From positions 1 through 64,000 of the forward strand of contig CALIJE010000027.1 of NCBI GenBank assembly GCA_938017825.1: DNA of 64,000 bases, given 5' to 3'. A program made the position numbers and the translations under genes. A model generated the notes under the pieces. It ran no database searches. It had not been told where the DNA came from and was given only the letters and a program-made list of their open reading frames with translations. Position 1 is the stretch's first letter, and each line of letters begins with the position of its first letter. Below are positions 28,896 to 40,192 of the stretch, piece by piece. The stretch comes from an uncultured Flavobacteriaceae bacterium. Lineage in GTDB: Bacteria; Bacteroidota; Bacteroidia; Flavobacteriales; Flavobacteriaceae.

Positions 28896-29957
28896 CTATT
28901 CTGAGTAGTAAGCGAAAGCACCGTGCAGTAATTTTTCCTCGATTTGTACATCAAGCGCTGGATCTCCGATTTGATTTAGGAGCACAAAGTTTATGTTCCC
29001 ATGGGAATTTTTCTTGTCAAATCTTAGGAGTGAAATTATGGTATCGATATCTTTTTTGGAAAAAGAGACGGTGGGATAGCGCTTCCCAAAAGTGTTTTTA
29101 ATGTCGATAAGATCCTCTTCAGGAAGTCCTTGTAATTGCATTGAAAGCCAACCTTCTAGAACCATGCCTATGGCTATGGCCTCGCCATGCAATAACGATT
29201 CGTGTTCCAAACTTTCCAAAAAATAAGATTCTATGGCATGGCCAAGAGTGTGGCCATAATTCAATATTTTTCGTAAACCCTGTTCTGTTGGGTCTTGTAA
29301 GACAACTTTGTTTTTGATGGTCACCGAATGGTGAATGAGCTGGTCTATCTCTTTGGCATCGACACCGTTCTTCAGGGTGTTCCAATAGCTTCGATCTTGA
29401 ATAAGGCCGTGCTTTAACATCTCTGCAAATCCGCTTTGTAGTTGACGCTCATCAAGGGTGTTCAGAAAATCGCTAACGACCAAGACCATTTCTGGTTGAT
29501 TGATCACGCCGACTTGATTTTTCAACGATCCAAGATCAACCCCGGTTTTACCGCCTACCGAAGCATCTACCATGGCCAATAAGGTAGTAGGTACATTAAT
29601 GAAATCAATTCCTCTTTTATATGTAGAAGCCACAAACCCTCCTAAGTCGGTTATGACCCCGCCACCAAGATTGATCAAGATACTTTTGCGATCGGCATTC
29701 AGTTCAGAGAGCACTTCCCAAACACGGGTACAAGTACTTATGTTTTTGTTTTCTTCCCCAGATTCTATTTCAATGATTTCAAAATCATAATCTTGTTCGA
29801 TTGCGGGCATAAATTTAGGCAGGCAGTGTTCATGCGTGTTTTCATCTACTAGAATAAATACCTTGGAGTATGACGCGTTTTCCAAATGATCGTTCAGGGC
29901 CACAAAGGCAAATTCATTAAAGTGTACTGAACAGGATTCAGAGGTAATTGATTTCAT
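28896..29957 (-). CDS. aroB: 3-dehydroquinate synthase
   Basis: NLGGGVITDLGGFVASTYKRGIDFINVPTTLLAMVDASVGGKTGVD, NYGHTLGHAIE. Confidence 0.96.
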   Translation of the reverse strand: MKSITSESCSVHFNEFAFVALNDHLENASYSKVFILVDENTHEHCLPKFMPAIEQDYDFEIIEIESGEENKNISTCTRVWEVLSELNADRKSILINLGGGVITDLGGFVASTYKRGIDFINVPTTLLAMVDASVGGKTGVDLGSLKNQVGVINQPEMVLVVSDFLNTLDERQLQSGFAEMLKHGLIQDRSYWNTLKNGVDAKEIDQLIHHSVTIKNKVVLQDPTEQGLRKILNYGHTLGHAIESYFLESLEHESLLHGEAIAIGMVLEGWLSMQLQGLPEEDLIDIKNTFGKRYPTVSFSKKDIDTIISLLRFDKKNSHGNINFVLLNQIGDPALDVQIEEKLLHGAFAYYSE

Positions 29958-30060
29958 TGTTCTGATGATAATAGAATCGAAAGCACAAAATAAAGCTAAT
30001 TTTTATCGAAATATATCCTGAAAGGCTAATTATATTTGAGAACCGAATTTTTGATATCAT

Positions 30061-31227
30061 ATGGAACAAATTTTTGAAGATACCGCAACCGCTTTTTCGT
30101 TAAAGACCGATTCTGAACTGGAACGGGCCTATTTTTTGTTCAAAATGATTGCCAATGAACCTTTGGTGCGTATTGGTACGGCCATGACCAATTTTGCCAT
30201 AAAGGCAAATCTACCGGTCGAAGGTCTTATTCGTGCAACGGTATTCGATCATTTTTGTGGTGGGGTCAATGAGATGGATTGTATGCCCGTGGTGGATAAA
30301 ATGTGGAGTAGGGGAGTTTGCTCCGTTTTAGATTATTCGGTTGAGGGGGAAGACAGCGAAGACCCATTAGATGATACCTTGAACAAGGTTCTGCATGTAT
30401 TGGATTTTGTTAAAGAGAAGGCGGCCATTCCTTTCGCAGTCTTTAAACCCACCGGTTATGGTCGATTTGAACTGTTCAACAAGTTGAGTGCTGGCGCGTC
30501 TCTGAGCGAAGCGGAGCAAAAAGAATGGGAACGGGTAGTGCATCGTTTTGATATGACTTGTAAAAAGGCCTATGATTTAGATGTCGCCTTACTTATCGAT
30601 GCCGAGGAAAGTTGGATGCAAGCTGCTGCCGATGAACTGGTTGAGCAGATGATGCGAAAATACAATGTAAATAAGGCTGTAGTTTTTAATACCCTACAAA
30701 TGTACCGTTGGGACCGAATGGAATATCTTATAGGCCTGCACGAGCGCGCTAAAGCCGACGGATTCAAAATAGGGATGAAAGTGGTTCGCGGTGCCTATAT
30801 GGAAAAAGAAAATGATCGCGCAAAAGAAAAAGGGTATACCACGCCCATATGTGCTTCTAAAAAAGAAACAGATCTAAATTTCGACGCCGCGATTTCCTAT
30901 ATGCTGACTAATTTAGATGACATGTCTCTTTTTGCAGGCACCCACAACGAAGAAAGTAGCTATGCGCTGATGCAGATGATGCAGTCACAGAACATTAAGA
31001 ATAACGACCCCAGAATTTGGTTCGGGCAGCTGTACGGTATGAGCGATCACATCTCATTTAACTTGGCTGATAAGGGGTTTAATGTCGCAAAGTATTTGCC
31101 ATTTGGACCGGTAAAGGATGTAATGCCATATTTAATAAGGAGGGCAGAGGAAAATACATCTGTAGCGGGGCAGACCACACGAGAACTAAGTTTATTGAAA
31201 AAAGAACGCAAACGCAGAAAGATCTAG
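30061..31227 (+). CDS. Proline dehydrogenase family protein
   Basis: MKVVRGAYMEKE, AGTHNEESSY, FGQLYGMSDHISFNLADKGFNVAKYLPFGPVKDVMPYLIRRAEEN. Confidence 0.93.
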   Translation: MEQIFEDTATAFSLKTDSELERAYFLFKMIANEPLVRIGTAMTNFAIKANLPVEGLIRATVFDHFCGGVNEMDCMPVVDKMWSRGVCSVLDYSVEGEDSEDPLDDTLNKVLHVLDFVKEKAAIPFAVFKPTGYGRFELFNKLSAGASLSEAEQKEWERVVHRFDMTCKKAYDLDVALLIDAEESWMQAAADELVEQMMRKYNVNKAVVFNTLQMYRWDRMEYLIGLHERAKADGFKIGMKVVRGAYMEKENDRAKEKGYTTPICASKKETDLNFDAAISYMLTNLDDMSLFAGTHNEESSYALMQMMQSQNIKNNDPRIWFGQLYGMSDHISFNLADKGFNVAKYLPFGPVKDVMPYLIRRAEENTSVAGQTTRELSLLKKERKRRKI

Positions 31228-31258
31228 AGGTGCAATTAGCTGTGAGCGAGAAGCTTTG

Positions 31259-31636
31259 CTAATAAACGATACTTTCAACCCTAGCCTTTGAAGGGCAGTT
31301 CAGTACTTTGAGAACCGCCTCCTTATCATTGACTTCACCTTCAATATAATAAGTTTTACACGGTCTTGATTTGGTGTCGCTTTGCCCAAAATCTACATCC
31401 CCATCAAAGAGAAAGGCATTGATGATGGTAGAATCGAGTGTTTTATTGCTGATCAACACATTAATTTCATCAGAGTAAGTCAAGGGTTTTGAGCGGATAT
31501 CCTTTAAGGTTCTACAGTTGGGCAGATAGCAAAAGGTAACGCCGGTTTCATCAGATTTTTTCTTTAGAAAAAAGGCCAAAAATACAAGACCAAAGGAGAG
31601 GCCTACCAAAAAATAACCGAGACGTTTAAGGAACAT
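31259..31636 (-). CDS. DUF4258-like small membrane-anchored protein
   Basis: N-terminal TM, KKKSDETGVTFCYLPNCRTLKDIRSKPLTYSDE; family call from memory. Confidence 0.65.
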   Translation of the reverse strand: MFLKRLGYFLVGLSFGLVFLAFFLKKKSDETGVTFCYLPNCRTLKDIRSKPLTYSDEINVLISNKTLDSTIINAFLFDGDVDFGQSDTKSRPCKTYYIEGEVNDKEAVLKVLNCPSKARVESIVY

Positions 31637-31639
31637 GAA

Positions 31640-32839
31640 TTAAAAAATGAGAAAGTTAATATCACTGAAATCAAGGTCAAACCATTCTCCTACCGATCTG
31701 TTGCACAGAATACCGTGATACATATATAATCCGTTTCTAAGGCCTTTGTCAAAACGTAGCGAATTTTCAAGTCCACCATCCTCTCCCAATTTCAATAAAT
31801 AGGGCGTAAAAATATTGCTGATAGAGACCGAAGCGGTTTTAGGGTAACGCGATGGTATATTAGGAACTCCGTAATGTACTACGCCAAACTGCTCTTGTGT
31901 GGGTTTATCGTGTGTTGTTACTTTGCTGGTCTCAAAACAACCGCCCATGTCGATACTCACATCAATAATTACAGCACCCTTTTTCATATTTTCAACCATG
32001 GTGCTTGATACTACGATGGGAGAGCGGTCCGCTCCGCGAATGGCACCAATGGCGACATCACATCTTTTCAATGCCTTGAGTAAATTTTTGGGCTGTAACG
32101 TTGAGGTATAAAGTGTTTGCCCAAGGTGAGATTGTATATTTCGTAATTTGGTGATCGAATTGTCAAATATTTTCACGTTTGCCCCAAGTCCCAATGCGGA
32201 TCGGGCCGCAAATTCTCCAACTGTACCTGCACCTATGATAACTACCTCTACCGGTGGCACACCACTAATATTCCCGAACATAAGACCGTTGCCTTTGTTG
32301 CTTGCAGCCATCAGTTCGGAAGCGATCAACACAGAAGAAATACCGGCAATTTCACTTAATGATCGCACCGCCGGGTACTTCCCATCATCATCTTTTATAT
32401 ATTCAAAGGCGATTGCGGTAATGCGCTTCTTTGCCAAATGCTCGAAATACTTTTTCTCCTGAGTTTTTATTTGTAGGGCCGATATCACTACAGCCTGTGG
32501 GTTGAGCATTTCAATTTCCGCAAGTGTTGGCGGTTCTACTTTCAATAATAGGGGGCAATGAAATACTTTCTTTGTATCTCTTGTAATTTCCCCGCCGGCA
32601 TTTGTATAATCCGAATCTGAAAAACTGGCTCCATCACCAGCTCCCGATTCTATGAGAACCCTATGCCCGTTGGCGGTAAGCGCGTTAACGGCATCGGGTG
32701 TAAGGCAAATACGTTGTTCTTGATATTGATTTTCTTTGGGAATACCAATAAAAAGATTGCGCTTGTGTTTTAGAATCTCCAATGTTTCTTCCTGCGGAAG
32801 TAGTTGTTGTTTGCTAAATGGTGAGCTTGGTTGGTTCAT
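31640..32839 (-). CDS. ald: Alanine dehydrogenase
   Basis: GIPKENQYQEQRICLTPDAV, VVIIGAGTVGEFAARSALGLGANVKIFD, VVHYGVPNIPSRYPKTAS. Confidence 0.88.
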   Translation of the reverse strand: MNQPSSPFSKQQLLPQEETLEILKHKRNLFIGIPKENQYQEQRICLTPDAVNALTANGHRVLIESGAGDGASFSDSDYTNAGGEITRDTKKVFHCPLLLKVEPPTLAEIEMLNPQAVVISALQIKTQEKKYFEHLAKKRITAIAFEYIKDDDGKYPAVRSLSEIAGISSVLIASELMAASNKGNGLMFGNISGVPPVEVVIIGAGTVGEFAARSALGLGANVKIFDNSITKLRNIQSHLGQTLYTSTLQPKNLLKALKRCDVAIGAIRGADRSPIVVSSTMVENMKKGAVIIDVSIDMGGCFETSKVTTHDKPTQEQFGVVHYGVPNIPSRYPKTASVSISNIFTPYLLKLGEDGGLENSLRFDKGLRNGLYMYHGILCNRSVGEWFDLDFSDINFLIF

Positions 32840-32967
32840 AACAGAGGTGTGGCCAGAATAGTTGTTTTTAATAAACTACCACCAAGAAAGCCTCGGAGCG
32901 TTTAAATCTCGATGTTAAGGTAAAATTACGATTTTTTACGATACATCAGGTTTGCCTTACAGAGAAG

Positions 32968-33390
32968 CTAGTTGGCAAGGTTTATTTTACGGGTACTTTC
33001 ATTTACAATCTCAATTGTTATCGGCACGGCGTCTTGTGGAATTAGCGAGGAGATCTTTTCCGGCCATTCTATAAATATCCAGCAATCTTGAACTAGATAA
33101 TCTTCAAAACCGATATCGTAGGCCTCTAGTTCATCCTCCAATCGGTAAAAATCAAAATGATAGCCCAATAGTCCACCTCCTGCCAATTCATATTCATTCA
33201 CGATACCAAAGGTGGGGCTACCACCAAGATCTGCACCGCCGAGTTCTTTGATCAAATGTTTTATTAGAGTCGTCTTACCAGCGCCCATTTGACCATAAAA
33301 ACAGAGGGTTTTGCTTTGGGCCGCTGCAATAATTGCCTTGGCAACTTTTTGAAGATCTTTTTCGGAATAGGTTAGTTGCATGCCTGCCAT
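32968..33390 (-). CDS. tsaE: tRNA threonylcarbamoyladenosine biosynthesis ATPase TsaE
   Basis: FYGQMGAGKTTLIKHLIKELG, GSPTFGIVNEYE, DFYRLED, FIEWPEKI. Confidence 0.93.
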   Translation of the reverse strand: MAGMQLTYSEKDLQKVAKAIIAAAQSKTLCFYGQMGAGKTTLIKHLIKELGGADLGGSPTFGIVNEYELAGGGLLGYHFDFYRLEDELEAYDIGFEDYLVQDCWIFIEWPEKISSLIPQDAVPITIEIVNESTRKINLAN

Positions 33391-33392
33391 AC

Positions 33393-34937
33393 TTATTTAG
33401 GATCCAAGACCACAAACGGAATAATCATTTCCTCTAAAGACACTCCGCCATGCTGATAGCTATTTCGATAATACCCAACATAGTGATTATAATTATTGGG
33501 ATAAGCAAAGAAGAGATCGTTTTTGGCAAAAATATACGAGCTGCTCACATTGATATTCGGGAGGTGAATGTCTTTCGGATTTTTTGCTGCATAAACGTCC
33601 TTATCTTCATAGGTTAAGCTTCTTCCTGTTTTGTACCTTAAATTTAAACTAGTGTCTTTATCTCCCACAACCTTAGATGGTTGTGTAACATTAATGGTGC
33701 CATGATCTGTAGTGATGATCAATTTCATTCCCAGGCTTTGTGCTTGTTGAATAATATCTAACAACGGGGAATTTTTGAACCAGCTTTGGGTTAGGGATCG
33801 GTACGATTTATCATTGCCTGCCAGTTCTTTTATCACTTCCATTTCGGTCTTGGAATGGGAAAGCATGTCTACAAAATTGTACACAATCACGGTAAGGTCA
33901 TTGTCTTTCTGAGACCTGAAATTATTGGCCAGATGCTTTCCTTGTTTTAAACTGCTGATTTTGTGATATTCCCACTTTAAATCTAAGCCCAAACGTTTGA
34001 GTTGTGCTCCAAGAAATTTATCCTCGAAAAGATTTTTACCACCTTCATCGGTATCATTTTTCCACCATTCAGGATATTTTTTTTCCATATCCAAAGGTGT
34101 TAATCCCGAAAAAATGGCATTTCTCGCATATTGCGTGGCCGTGGGTAATATGCTAAAATAGGTTTCTTCCTTGGTTTTTTTATAAAAAGACCCCACAGTA
34201 TCTTCGAAGGCAAACCACTGATCGTAGCGCAGATTATCAATCACGACCAAAAGGGTAGGGCCGTCATTCAATTCGGGCTGAATTCTCTCTTTGAATAAGG
34301 TGTGTGACAATATAGGTCCGTCATGACCATCAAACCAATCTTGATAGTTTCGCTCAATGAATTTTCCAAATTGTGAATTGGCTTCCGTTTTTTGGGATTC
34401 CAATATTTCAAACATACTTGCGTCCTCGATCTCCTCCAATTGCAATTCCCAATAAATCAATTTCCTATACAAGCTGGTCCATTCTTCAAAAGAGTTGACC
34501 ATGGATAAATCCATAGCTATTTTTCGAAACTCTTGCTGGTAATTCGATGTGGTCTTCTCTGAAACCAATCGAGAATGGTCAAGGTTTTTCTTTAATGAAA
34601 GTAGAATTTGATTAGGATTTACGGGCTTTATAAGGTAATCGGCTATTTTTGATCCGATGGCCTCTTCCATTATAAACTCCTCCTCGCTCTTGGTAATCAT
34701 GACGACGGGAATCGAAGCATCCATGAGTTTTATTTCGTTAAGGGTCTCTAGACCGGAAATACCTGGCATGTTCTCATCTAAGAACACAATATCTACCTTG
34801 TTTTCCCTTAATTCTTCTAAAGCTTCTTGCCCACTTAAACAGGGAATTACCTTATAATTTTTTCCTTCCAGAAAAATGATATGCGGTTTTAAAAGATCGA
34901 TTTCATCATCGACCCACAAGATGGTTATTTCATTCAT
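33393..34937 (-). CDS. porX: PorX-like response regulator with PglZ domain (T9SS regulation)
   Basis: Receiver domain (ILWVDDEIDLLKPHI, VFLDENMPGISGLE) plus PglZ/alkaline-phosphatase-like domain (VIDNLRYDQW, TTDHGTINV). Confidence 0.92.
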   Translation of the reverse strand: MNEITILWVDDEIDLLKPHIIFLEGKNYKVIPCLSGQEALEELRENKVDIVFLDENMPGISGLETLNEIKLMDASIPVVMITKSEEEFIMEEAIGSKIADYLIKPVNPNQILLSLKKNLDHSRLVSEKTTSNYQQEFRKIAMDLSMVNSFEEWTSLYRKLIYWELQLEEIEDASMFEILESQKTEANSQFGKFIERNYQDWFDGHDGPILSHTLFKERIQPELNDGPTLLVVIDNLRYDQWFAFEDTVGSFYKKTKEETYFSILPTATQYARNAIFSGLTPLDMEKKYPEWWKNDTDEGGKNLFEDKFLGAQLKRLGLDLKWEYHKISSLKQGKHLANNFRSQKDNDLTVIVYNFVDMLSHSKTEMEVIKELAGNDKSYRSLTQSWFKNSPLLDIIQQAQSLGMKLIITTDHGTINVTQPSKVVGDKDTSLNLRYKTGRSLTYEDKDVYAAKNPKDIHLPNINVSSSYIFAKNDLFFAYPNNYNHYVGYYRNSYQHGGVSLEEMIIPFVVLDPK

Positions 34938-35042
34938 AAATGCCTATGGATTATTGTAGTGAAAATGCAATAAGTATTCTAATGTGGTTAAGATCGTTTT
35001 GCTTTTAATAAATTTGCGCAATCCGTTTCTAAGACCTCTCGT

Positions 35043-36272
35043 TTGACAGCATCAAAAAAACTGGAAATATTTAATGATCCAATTTACGGATTTATTACAA
35101 TTCCTTCTCCGTTGATTTTTGAATTGATCAGCCATCCTTACTTTCAACGGCTCCGAAGAATTTCGCAAATGGGCCTTTCCTATTTGGTATACCCAGGGGC
35201 GCATCATACCCGTTTTCATCATGCGTTAGGGGCAATGTATTTGATGCAAAAAGCAGTGCAAGTGCTTCGTTTTAAGGGTGTTGAAATTACGGAAGAAGAA
35301 GAAGAAGGGCTGCTGGCGGCCATACTATTGCACGATATTGGGCATGGCCCTTTTTCGCATGCTATGGAGCATAGTATAGTAAAGGATGTACATCATGAAG
35401 ATATTTCCTTGTTATTTATGGAGGAATTGAACACTAAGTTTAACGGAAGTTTAACTACGGCCATAGCCATCTTCAAAAAAGAACACGCAAAGACCTTTTT
35501 AAATCAACTGGTTTCGAGTCAATTGGATATGGATCGCATGGATTACCTTAAGCGCGATAGTTTCTATACAGGGGTATCCGAAGGAAATATTAATTCTCAA
35601 CGCTTGATCACAATGCTGAATGTAGTTGAAAAGGAGTTGGTAGTCGAGGAAAAGGGAATCTATTCAGTAGAGAAATTTCTAATGGCAAGGCGGTTTATGT
35701 ATTGGCAAGTATATCTTCATAAAACCGGACTCGTTGCCGAACAGTTACTGATCCGTACCCTAAAAAGGGCACGTGAAGTTCTTGCCATGAACCTTGAATT
35801 ACCATGTAGCGACAATCTCATGTTTTTTTTGAAGAACAAGATTGCCAAGAAAGATTTCGATGCCACTATTTTAAATCGCTTTTCGCTTTTGGATGATACT
35901 GATATTCTTGCCGCCCTGAAGGCATGGCGAGACCATTCCGACTATGTCCTGTCAAATCTTTGCGCTATGCTTTTAGACCGTCGGCTTCTAAATATCAAAT
36001 TAAAGAATAAACCGATAGCTTCGCAAAAAGTTCAAGAACGGCTGGATTCGTTGCGTAAGGCAAAACAACTTTCGAAAGAAGAAGCTGCTTATTTTGTCTT
36101 CGAAGGTTCAGTGGCCCTGAAGGCCTATGAGGCTGATAAACAAAACATCAACATCTTAAAAAGCAATGGCAAATTGACCGATGTTGCAAAGGCCTCCGAT
36201 CACCTTAATTTAAAGGCGCTTTCGAAAACGATGACGAAATATTATATGTGCTACCCCAAAGATTCTGTTTAA
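35043..36272 (+). CDS. HD domain-containing protein (dNTPase/YdhJ-like)
   Basis: [47 protein letters not shown]. Confidence 0.93.
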   Translation: MTASKKLEIFNDPIYGFITIPSPLIFELISHPYFQRLRRISQMGLSYLVYPGAHHTRFHHALGAMYLMQKAVQVLRFKGVEITEEEEEGLLAAILLHDIGHGPFSHAMEHSIVKDVHHEDISLLFMEELNTKFNGSLTTAIAIFKKEHAKTFLNQLVSSQLDMDRMDYLKRDSFYTGVSEGNINSQRLITMLNVVEKELVVEEKGIYSVEKFLMARRFMYWQVYLHKTGLVAEQLLIRTLKRAREVLAMNLELPCSDNLMFFLKNKIAKKDFDATILNRFSLLDDTDILAALKAWRDHSDYVLSNLCAMLLDRRLLNIKLKNKPIASQKVQERLDSLRKAKQLSKEEAAYFVFEGSVALKAYEADKQNINILKSNGKLTDVAKASDHLNLKALSKTMTKYYMCYPKDSV

Positions 36273-36295
36273 CTATTTTTCTTACTTTTGTGTTC

Positions 36296-37324
36296 ATGAT
36301 TTTTACCGCAGGTCAGATTGCAGGCATTTTAGAGGGTGAGTTAGAGGGAAACCCAGACATTGCAGTTCATAAACTTGCCAAAATAGAGGAAGGGGAGCAA
36401 GGTTCATTGACCTTTCTTTCGAACCCCAAATATACGCCACACATTTATACCACCAAGGCCTCGATTACGATCGTAAATAAGGATTTTATTCCTGAACATA
36501 GTTTAGATACTACGCTGATCAAGGTGGAGGACGCCTATGAGTCTTTTTCAAAACTGTTGGAATATTATGATCAAGTAAAGAATGACAGTAGAAAAGGTAT
36601 TGAAAATCCATCCTATATTTCAGAATCGGCTACCTACGGAGAGGGTCTTTACTTAGGTGCTTTTGCGTATATCGGTAGCAATGCGGTACTTGGCAAAAAT
36701 GTAAAAATATTCCCGAACGCCTTTGTGGGCGATAATACGGTATTAGGCGATAACGTGCAGGTTTGGGCAGGAGCTAAAATTTGTTCTGAGTCTGTCATTG
36801 GCAATAATTGTGTAATTCATAGTGGTGCGGTTGTAGGATCCGATGGTTTTGGATTTGCTCCTAGTAAAAATGGGGAGTTCACCAAAATTCCGCAGACTGG
36901 CAACGTTATTTTGGAAGATAATGTAGACGTGGGCACAGGCACCACCATCGATCGCGCGACCTTGGGTTCTACAATTTTGCGTAAAGGCGTGAAGCTAGAC
37001 AACCAAATACAGATTGCCCATAATGTTGAAATAGGAGAGAACACTGTAATCGCCGCACAAACCGGTATCGCAGGTTCTGCCAAAATTGGAAAAAATTGTA
37101 TGATCGGTGGCCAAGTAGGTATCGTAGGCCACGTGACTATTGGCGACCGTGTTAGAATACAGGCGCAATCGGGTGTGGGTAGAAATGTAAAGGATGATGA
37201 GGTACTGCAAGGCTCCCCTGCTATTACCTACGGGGACTATAACAAATCTTATGTGCATTTCAAAAACTTATCTAAGCTCAACAAGAGAGTACATAAATTA
37301 GAAAAAAAGAAAAGTAGTGAGTAG
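36296..37324 (+). CDS. lpxD: UDP-3-O-(3-hydroxymyristoyl)glucosamine N-acyltransferase
   Basis: LpxD N-terminal domain plus hexapeptide repeats; [15 protein letters not shown]. Start set at [12 protein letters not shown]. Confidence 0.93.
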   Translation: MIFTAGQIAGILEGELEGNPDIAVHKLAKIEEGEQGSLTFLSNPKYTPHIYTTKASITIVNKDFIPEHSLDTTLIKVEDAYESFSKLLEYYDQVKNDSRKGIENPSYISESATYGEGLYLGAFAYIGSNAVLGKNVKIFPNAFVGDNTVLGDNVQVWAGAKICSESVIGNNCVIHSGAVVGSDGFGFAPSKNGEFTKIPQTGNVILEDNVDVGTGTTIDRATLGSTILRKGVKLDNQIQIAHNVEIGENTVIAAQTGIAGSAKIGKNCMIGGQVGIVGHVTIGDRVRIQAQSGVGRNVKDDEVLQGSPAITYGDYNKSYVHFKNLSKLNKRVHKLEKKKSSE

Positions 37325-38723
37325 CGAAGTACAAAAGCAAAGAACCATCGCCAAAGAAGTTATACTAAAAGGTGTAGGTTTACATACGGGTGAAGAAGTG
37401 ACGATGAAATTCGTGCCGGCACCTGAAAACCATGGCTACAAATTTAAACGTGTAGACCTAGAGGGTAACCCTGTTATCGAGGCTGATGCCAACTATGTGG
37501 TCAATACCCAACGGGGCACGAATCTCGAAAAGAACGGAGTTAAGATTCAGACCTCAGAGCACGTTTTGGCAGCTTTGGTAGGAATGAATATTGACAATGC
37601 CCTTATAGAACTAAATGCGCCTGAACCACCTATCATGGATGGTTCGTCAAAATATTTCGTAGAGGCTTTGGAAATAGTTGGGGCTGTAGAACAAGATGCG
37701 ATTCGTGAGGAATATGTGGTAAAAGAGGTCATTTCGTATCGAGATGAGGCTACAGGGAGCGAGATTACCGTAATACCTGCCGATGAATATCAGGTTACCA
37801 CCATGGTAGATTTTGGAACCAAAGTACTGGGAACACAAAATGCGACCCTAGAGCATATCACTGATTTCAAAGAGGAAATATCAAATGCAAGAACCTTTAG
37901 TTTTTTGCATGAGTTAGAGGCCTTACTCGAAAATGGTTTGATTAAGGGCGGGGATTTAAATAACGCCATCGTTTATGTAGATAAGGAAATATCGAACGGG
38001 ACGATGAAGAAGTTGGAAAAGGCTTTTGGAAAGGAAAAACTCTCAGTGAAGCCTAATGGCATACTTGATAACCTTACCCTGCATCAGCCAAATGAGGCAG
38101 CTCGGCACAAATTGCTCGATGTTATTGGAGATTTGGCCCTGGCAGGAACCCGAATCAAAGGCAAGGTCATCGCAAACAAACCCGGGCATTTTGTGAACAC
38201 CCAATTCGCAAAAAAGTTGGCGAAGATCATAAAGCTCGAAAAGCGAAACAATGTTCCGCAATACGATTTAAATGCTCCTCCTTTGATGGATATCACTAAA
38301 ATCATGGAGCGTCTCCCCCATAGGCCCCCGTTTTTATTGGTAGATAAGATATTGGAACTATCCGAAACCCATGTGGTCGGACTCAAAAATGTAACCATGA
38401 ACGAACCTTTTTTCGTGGGGCATTTTCCCGGAGCACCCGTAATGCCAGGAGTTTTACAATTAGAGGCTATGGCTCAGACGGGAGGTATTTTGGTTCTGAA
38501 TACGGTCCCCGACCCAGAAAACTATTTGACCTATCTTTTGAAAATCGATAATGTACGCTACAAGCAACAAGTGGTACCAGGTGATACCCTCATTTTTAAA
38601 CTTGATTTAATGCAGCCCATACGAAGAGGACTTTGTCAAATGAATGCAAAGGCCTATACCAATGGCAAATTGGCTTCCGAGGCAGAGATTATGGCCCAAA
38701 TAATTAAGGTAAAAGGAAATTAG
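37317..38723 (+). CDS. lpxC/fabZ: Bifunctional UDP-3-O-acyl-GlcNAc deacetylase / 3-hydroxyacyl-ACP dehydratase
   Basis: LpxC domain ([42 protein letters not shown]) fused to FabZ ([36 protein letters not shown]). GTG start overlapping the lpxD stop by 8 nt. Confidence 0.96.
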   Translation: MSSEVQKQRTIAKEVILKGVGLHTGEEVTMKFVPAPENHGYKFKRVDLEGNPVIEADANYVVNTQRGTNLEKNGVKIQTSEHVLAALVGMNIDNALIELNAPEPPIMDGSSKYFVEALEIVGAVEQDAIREEYVVKEVISYRDEATGSEITVIPADEYQVTTMVDFGTKVLGTQNATLEHITDFKEEISNARTFSFLHELEALLENGLIKGGDLNNAIVYVDKEISNGTMKKLEKAFGKEKLSVKPNGILDNLTLHQPNEAARHKLLDVIGDLALAGTRIKGKVIANKPGHFVNTQFAKKLAKIIKLEKRNNVPQYDLNAPPLMDITKIMERLPHRPPFLLVDKILELSETHVVGLKNVTMNEPFFVGHFPGAPVMPGVLQLEAMAQTGGILVLNTVPDPENYLTYLLKIDNVRYKQQVVPGDTLIFKLDLMQPIRRGLCQMNAKAYTNGKLASEAEIMAQIIKVKGN

Positions 38724-38724
38724 C

Positions 38725-39510
38725 ATGAATCAACCATTAGCCTATATTCATCCTGGCGCCAAGATTGCAAAGAACGTAGTGGTAGAACCCTTTACCACCA
38801 TTCACAATAATGTGACCATAGGTGATGGTACCTGGATCGGTTCGAACGTAACGATTATGGAAGGAGCCCGCATTGGTAAAAACTGTAATATCTTTCCAGG
38901 GGCGGTTATTTCGGCCCCACCTCAGGATCTTAAATATCAGGGAGAGGAAACAACGGTGGTAATTGGGAACAATACTACGATCAGGGAATGTGCCACCATT
39001 CATAAAGGTACCTCTGATAGGAACAAAACAGTAATCGGTAAGAACTGCTTGATTATGGCATATTGCCACGTGGCACATGATTGCCTCGTTGGTGACAATT
39101 GTATTTTTTCGAACAATTCAACCCTCGCCGGTCATGTCACCATTGGCGATAATGTTATCCTTGCAGGTTTAGTAGCAGTTCATCAATTCGTATCGGTTGG
39201 CCAACACGCTTTTGTAACTGGAGGTTCTTTGGTTCGAAAGGATGTTCCGCCATATGTTAAGGCGGCGCGCGAACCTTTATCTTATGTTGGCATCAATTCC
39301 GTGGGATTGAGAAGAAGAGGTTACGAGTCTGAAAAAATCAGGGAAATTCAGAATATTTACAGAATTCTCTATCAGAAAAATTACAATAACACCCAGGCGG
39401 TTCAAATAATCGAGGCAGAGATGGAAGCGACCCCTGAGCGCGACGAAGTGCTTCAGTTTATTCGAGATTCACAGCGCGGTATCATGAAAGGCTATTTTAG
39501 CAATAGTTAG
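38725..39510 (+). CDS. lpxA: Acyl-ACP--UDP-N-acetylglucosamine O-acyltransferase
   Basis: Hexapeptide repeats; ISAPPQDLKYQGEETTVVIGNNTTIRECATIHKGT; C-terminal LpxA domain. Confidence 0.96.
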   Translation: MNQPLAYIHPGAKIAKNVVVEPFTTIHNNVTIGDGTWIGSNVTIMEGARIGKNCNIFPGAVISAPPQDLKYQGEETTVVIGNNTTIRECATIHKGTSDRNKTVIGKNCLIMAYCHVAHDCLVGDNCIFSNNSTLAGHVTIGDNVILAGLVAVHQFVSVGQHAFVTGGSLVRKDVPPYVKAAREPLSYVGINSVGLRRRGYESEKIREIQNIYRILYQKNYNNTQAVQIIEAEMEATPERDEVLQFIRDSQRGIMKGYFSNS

Positions 39511-39546
39511 TCAGAAAAAACAATATTCAATTAATAGAAAATAAGC

Positions 39547-40113
39547 ATGGCATCAACATCGGACATTAGAAAGGGATTATGCATTCGTTACAACAATGAT
39601 ATTTACAAGATTATAGAGTTTTTACATGTTAAGCCTGGCAAAGGCCCCGCATTTGTAAGGACCAAGCTTAAAAGTGTCAGTAACGGTAAGGTGTTGGACA
39701 ATACTTTTTCGGCAGGACATAAGATAGACGATGTTCGCGTTGAGACCCGATCGTACCAATATTTATATGCCGAGGGAAAGACCTATCATTTTATGAATAC
39801 GGATGATTACAATCAGATTACACTTGAGGAAGATACCTTGGATGCCCCTGGTTTATTAAAGGAAGGTGTTGTGGTCAAAGTGCTTTTCAATACCGAGGAT
39901 AGCATGCCGTTATCCGTAGAAATGCCTGCTAGCGTGATTCTAGAGGTTTCCTATACCGAGCCAGGCGTCAAAGGAAATACGGCAACCAACGCCACTAAAC
40001 CGGCAAAGGTCGAAACAGGTGCCGAGGTAAATGTGCCCTTGTTCATCAACGAAGGCGATAAAATCAAGATAGATACCGCCAGTGGCAATTACATGGAAAG
40101 AGTAAAGGAGTAG
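39547..40113 (+). CDS. efp: Elongation factor P
   Basis: EFLHVKPGKGPAFVRTKLKSVSNGKVLDNTF, GNTATNATKPAKVETGAEVNVPLFINEGD. Confidence 0.97.
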   Translation: MASTSDIRKGLCIRYNNDIYKIIEFLHVKPGKGPAFVRTKLKSVSNGKVLDNTFSAGHKIDDVRVETRSYQYLYAEGKTYHFMNTDDYNQITLEEDTLDAPGLLKEGVVVKVLFNTEDSMPLSVEMPASVILEVSYTEPGVKGNTATNATKPAKVETGAEVNVPLFINEGDKIKIDTASGNYMERVKE

Positions 40114-40192
40114 GTAACCATGCTTCCCGAAAGAATAGACTTTTTCATATAAGTTGCCCAGTGAATTGAACGTCCCTTAATTAGTTTTTAAA